From positions 21,860,068-21,924,067 of the forward strand of contig OZ022259.1 of assembly GCA_963978905.1 (NCBI GenBank): a DNA stretch of 64,000 nt. Direction: 5' to 3'. A program made the translations under genes and the position numbers. This DNA is from Trichostrongylus colubriformis. Lineage: Eukaryota; Nematoda; Chromadorea; Rhabditida; Trichostrongylidae. The notes below the pieces were generated by a model. It had not been told where the DNA came from, made no database searches, and worked only from the letters and a program-made list of their open reading frames with translations. Within the stretch, counting starts at the first letter, position 1. Each line of letters opens with the position of its first letter. Positions 59,641 through 64,000 of this stretch are shown one piece after another.

Positions 59641-62600
59641 ATCCGCACGGGCGTGGCGCACGGACGGTGTTCCAGATACATATATAACGAAAGCTGGTTA
59701 CGAGACCTTAAAACCAGGACAAAGTTGAATGGAAAGAACGGAAGTCGGGGACGAAGTCGTTATAGACGCTCGAGATGGATACAAGAATAGGCAATCGGGC
59801 AAGAAATGCAAGGTCAGGAAATGTAAAAGAATAAAATCAACACTGCCCATCAAAGAAAAAGTCTCAATGTGGCTGAGGCCTTAGCGCAGATTTAATGTGT
59901 AGTGTTCATGCGTAAAATCCAGCAGGTCTCAGCAAAAAATAAGGATGAAAAAGCGGGAAACTGATAAGGCTAGCGGTTTTCAAGCAGTTCCTTTGGGCTA
60001 AATGTTCAGAGAAGGGTGGTTTGACCATTTGTCAAAAAATTATCCAACTGAAAAAATGATTGGGAAGAAATAGTGGGTCACGGACAAATTGGAACTTAGC
60101 TGAGAGAACATCCAGTTTTGCGAGCATGACACTTTGCAATTATTTTATCTTGCACCATGGAGCAAAAAAAAGTAAAAAAAAAACTTGAAAAAAACCAAAG
60201 TTAGCGATTTTCAAGCAGTTTCAGTAGTGTCAATGATGATACACATAAAGGTTCGACACCCTTCCATGAAGAAGTCTGATTTCGCAGAAATCACTCATTT
60301 AAATTACTTTATTTTATTTTTACTTTTCACTTTAAATGGGCTGAGCCATGCATGTGACGGCACATAAGGAGAAATAATTAAACGGTACACAAAAATAAAC
60401 AATTGAGTTTGTGTGGAGTGATCCCTGATTCAAAGCAATCGGCAGCTATTTAGGTCTATTTAAGTTAATAAAGCAGTTAACATCTGCTCACTTGGTCGGA
60501 TTTTATTGGATGAAAGCAGGTGAAAATGAGTTGACACACACCCCACCCAGTAGCAGCAGCATGTTTTGATCAAGGCAAAGCAGATGACCGCTGCTAATCA
60601 CTGCGACTGTGTCAGCAAATAAAAAATAAATCGAGTCTGGTAGAGACATCACGGGGTGATCGGTCACATCGTGCAAACACAGACCGAGCTGGATAGGCTG
60701 ATGTCCGAAAATGCCTTGCTGCCCAGCTGATGATGGATGTGTTGTCGTCAAATTACCGTAACATGCCGGGAATGCTGCGACCCGAACCATTAATGGCAGG
60801 CTTCTGCACAAGACCGATCGGAGGCCAATGTTTGTTCTAGGGCGCGGCTCCAAACCCGTAACGGATGCTGAACGGCCATCTGGCTGTCAGAACATGCACC
60901 ACTTGCCTGCTCGCTTGGGTTAAGTCTGAACGATAGATCAGGACTACACCGATTTACCAGTCGAGTGGCGTGCTCGAGTCGCCTCATGCACGTTCATTTG
61001 CAGTTTTTGGTAAACCGATGTGAAGATTATGGAATTTTCAAAATCATCCGAGCCCACTTTTGTATATCTCTTCACAAAATAATCAGTCAATCCATCTTCA
61101 GCTCACCGTCTTGAGAGTAAGCTAAATTTCTACAAAGGCAATGGGGCAGAGTTGTGCGATTTTTGTGACACTGAGTGATCTGTAACCTTTGGAGTGAACA
61201 GAGATGGGGTAACAAAACCATAGGAATTGCTCCGGACAGCAGCTTGATAGCAGAGATTCTTGTCTACTCATAGAAAAAAAGTAAAGGGTACAGGTAGCTG
61301 AAACGATACACTATCCTTCCATCTACACTGCGCTGTTGTCCCCCCATGAGCCATGTATACAACACTATTACTTCGTAAGAATGACAGGCGGAAGAGTGTG
61401 ATAGAAACGAAAGAAGAAACTCACACAACGAAATAAAAACGAAGTAGAAAGCAAAATTAGAGAAGTAAACAAAAAAAATTCGGAGTCCTATGCAAAGTCT
61501 ATCTGGGGCATACAAATAAATAGACAAATAAATAAATAGCGCATTTGAGGAAAAAGCGAATCAGCATTTGAGGAAAAAGCGAATGAGATTGGCAGAGTCC
61601 ATTTTCGGTTATGCCACCTGAGTGGATCGATTGCAGCTGATCAGACAATCAGAGGTCACACAATGGGATGGATCTGGGCGACAGCAAATTTTTAAAAGTA
61701 CAACAGTAATAAATCAATGGAAAAATGAGTGTGAGGTGTATCACACTGAAAATCCCTGGTTCATATTGTGAAGGGATAGCGTAGTGGGCAAAAATGCAGT
61801 TCACCATTTGCAGATTGAAAGATCGAATTCCAAGTAGTCTAGCTCGGACCTCAGCCCCCTTGGAATCGGGAACTGTCACCGAACCGAACTAAAACAAAAA
61901 AAGCCGAAATGAATAGGAGCTGACCTCAAGCAAGTCATTGCATATGCCACTGAGCATATAAATGCGTCTAGAGTTCAGAGAAAAGCGTAATGCATGGCGT
62001 AAACCAGAGGAGCCTACGCGAGCTGCCTTTCGTTCGAAGCCAATGAACTTTGGAAATTCGGTGAACTAGACAATGGGACAACATTTCATGTGGATAATTC
62101 AGCTTAAAAGCTCTGCACTCCTTCAGAAGGGCCATTATCGTAAAAACTTGCGCAATTTCCTTCTCGCCATAGTTTTTCAACCGTAATTTTCTGGAATCAA
62201 TCGTATTCTATACCTTGGTTGAGCTAGAATCAGTCAAGTGAATGAATAGCTGTAGTTGATGGTTGCTATGGAGGTGACTACAAACAAAGGCCATAACTAA
62301 AATAGGAGAAATCGCTACAAAAACCAACAATTACGAGGGGGATTGAAAATTCCAGTGAGTCTTCCAATTAGTGCATTTCAGAAACATCATTGACGTCTAA
62401 TAAGAGGTAGGTGGGAGGAAGAAGAGAAAGAGAGGGGAGACTAAAATAAAAAAAATAAAAGAACGTGGAAGGTATGACAAGCTTACTTGGGTTATTTACA
62501 ATAACGATTGCTTGAGTCATTAGCCTGAACCCTCCCTCCCCCCCCCCCTAATCCATCAAAATCAATGGAGGTGTCCAACACAGTCATTAAGTATCGACTG

Positions 62601-62824
62601 TATGACATTTAGAAGGGAAACACGCCATTGTATATCCAGATAAAATATCTTCTGAAAAATTTCAGCTTATTGCACTACGAAAATTTGGAAACGAGGTAAA
62701 CACGATGTATACACGGCGGTAAGTGGTCTTTAGTCCTCAGAAATAATTGCAAACTGTTTTTCCGCATAGCCAATGGTCGCTAGCTACTAAAATAAAAAAA
62801 ATGATGAAGTTTTTGGCGTTATTC
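59641..62824. other. Stretch with no assigned gene
   Basis: The GC-richer segment 60520-61000 has minus-strand open frames of 65 and 116 codons without splice support or known motifs; it may be old repeat DNA. A tRNA-like relic lies at 61770-61842. Otherwise there is AT-rich sequence, a diverged repeat end at 61980-62010 and a poly-C run near 62540. Confidence 0.4.
61541..61586 (+). repeat. Tandem duplication, 23-bp unit
   Basis: GCATTTGAGGAAAAAGCGAA occurs twice in succession (from 61541 and from 61564). Confidence 0.9.
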
Positions 62825-63097
62825 TGTGGGATGCGCAGTGCATTCTAGTTCCATTCAGAATCGTAGTGGCAGGTGATTGCAATTTGGCCCATTCAAAGAC
62901 TTATGGAACGAGTGTGGTACCATCTCAACCACCCTGGGGCTAGTTGGAAGGCTCAGTTGGCCTGGGAGGTGATATAAGATTCGGTTCCTGCACCATAAGA
63001 GTATTGTGCGGGTCCTTTCACTACACCTTCTCCACTTCTACACTCACGTGCTACCACGAATCTGGATGGAATTAGAAATGCGTGGCGCATCCCAGAG
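62825..63097. repeat. MITE-like element with GGATGCGC ends
   Basis: The left end (CTGTGGGATGCGCAGTGCAT, then TCTAGTTCCATTCAGAATCG) and the right end (TGCTACCACGAATCTGGATG, then GAATTAGAAATGCGTGG and CGCATCCCAGAG) are inverted copies over about 45 bp. The 270-bp element encodes nothing recognisable. Single ends of the same type are scattered at 38918, 43030, 45885, 50737-50900 and 61980, and a related element lies at 6293-6745. Confidence 0.7.
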
Positions 63098-64000
63098 AAA
63101 GATCGACTATCGCGGCTTTGTTGCGATTGAGGAAAAGATCTCCAGATATTGAACAATTTATGCGTTTTGCTTTACTCATGCACTTGCATGTGCGCAGAGT
63201 AGCGGATAAAAGCGGTGCATCGCGTGCGTGATGATTCATCGCATCCATCCAAAGCTTTCAAGGCCTATCCGGCAAGATAACAGAGTTGAGATGGATCGAG
63301 TAGCCCAAATAAAGACTTTTCAGAACACGAACTGGGTACGGGGCACGGAGTCGAAGCGTGTGGGGGAAATGCTCAAAGAGGTCTACGATCTTGAATGGGA
63401 GTGGGTGCATGACGCATACCGGAGAGCTGGTAGTCAACCCAACCTGAAAGATCCATTTATGGGGAAGAGAAAGCCGACTTATTCATTTATTCATTCATTT
63501 GAAGGCACACCCAATGTTTGCGCAAAACAAAATCACAAATGAACTTCTTGAACTTCTGATAAACACTTCCGAGTCAGGAATCGGAGTAAAACACAGCAAT
63601 TAAGCAACTTGAGATATGTAAGGAAGGGAAACATAAAACAACAGTAAAAGACGAATAGTGCCAGGCAATATTTGAAGAAAATTTGAGAAATCCCAAAGCA
63701 GTGTGGGCAGTAGCCATGTTCTTGAAAGCGGGTAATGACATACATAGGATGTCCTGCCTAAGTAATTTATTGAAATTCAAGAGCACACTATTTGGGGAGC
63801 TATTAAAGCCGAGTTGAGTTTTGGTTACCGATGACTTGATCTTGGAATTGCTCCGCCTCATTTGGACTTCACAAGTGTGACGAATTCATCTAATAGTCCA
63901 ACTTTCCACGAAAGGGCAAAAATTCGGAGTGATTCAACTATGCGAAATAGGTGATAAATCAAGTGACCACACGGGAACGAGGAAAGGTTGCTGTTGCCTC
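63098..64000. other. Right edge, one weak open frame
   Basis: An acceptor ACTTTTCAG at about 63313 is followed by a plus-strand open frame (ESKRVGEMLKEVYDLEWEW) up to a possible donor near 63430. The composition is protein-like, but no motif is recognised and nothing else supports it. The rest is AT-rich and featureless. Confidence 0.3.

Noticed and set aside
61770..61842. tRNA-like segment with TAGCGTAGTGG (A box) and GATCGAATTCC (B box)
   Set aside because: The D-stem can pair, but the acceptor, anticodon and T stems cannot. It is at best a decayed tRNA or SINE relic.

Overview
The window looks like nuclear DNA of a clade V (strongylid, hookworm-like) nematode. The signs are many short, well-spaced exons with TTTTCAG or TTTTTAG acceptors, AT-rich introns full of mariner- and Helitron-type debris, and one large Fat-like cadherin gene. 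There is no bacterial, viral or organellar gene organisation. The species call is inference; I ran no database search.

Left third (about 1-23,200): one long minus-strand gene. I could join 34 exons by GT-AG splice sites (one GC-AG) into an uninterrupted 1,836-codon N-terminal fragment. It starts with a signal peptide at 23,197 and still runs at position 218, where the window cuts it off. It holds about 16 extracellular cadherin repeats. The first repeat has Fat-family features. About half of the inter-repeat linkers keep the D-x-N-D/N-x-x-P calcium motif and the rest are degenerate. At the extreme left edge (70-148) a cadherin-like exon with good splice sites lies on the opposite strand, suggesting a local inversion or assembly flip.

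Middle and right (about 23,200-64,000): gene-poor DNA with scattered exon candidates. The best are a two-exon minus-strand 3' end (38,383-38,706), a minus-strand terminal exon (29,383-29,540), a minus-strand single-pass membrane ORF (52,666-53,004 or longer) and a plus-strand exon pair (54,577-55,172). I recognise none of these families. Weaker plus-strand candidates lie at 41,843-42,000, 44,250-44,480 and 44,656-44,848.

Mobile DNA is the most striking content. Three elements are large palindromes made of two mirrored mariner ends (1,142-1,821; 9,324-9,999; 55,981-56,592). A GC-cored foldback family has three full copies and one remnant. A 745-bp element with CAGGGGGTGCC ends occurs twice; one copy sits in the cadherin gene and the other splits the 5' end of a Helitron that has a recognisable 3' hairpin and CTRR end. 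A 1,207-bp element with matching terminal inverted repeats and TA duplications is nested in another dispersed repeat, whose uninterrupted sister copy gives the empty site. The cadherin introns carry four such insertions without damage to the reading frame.
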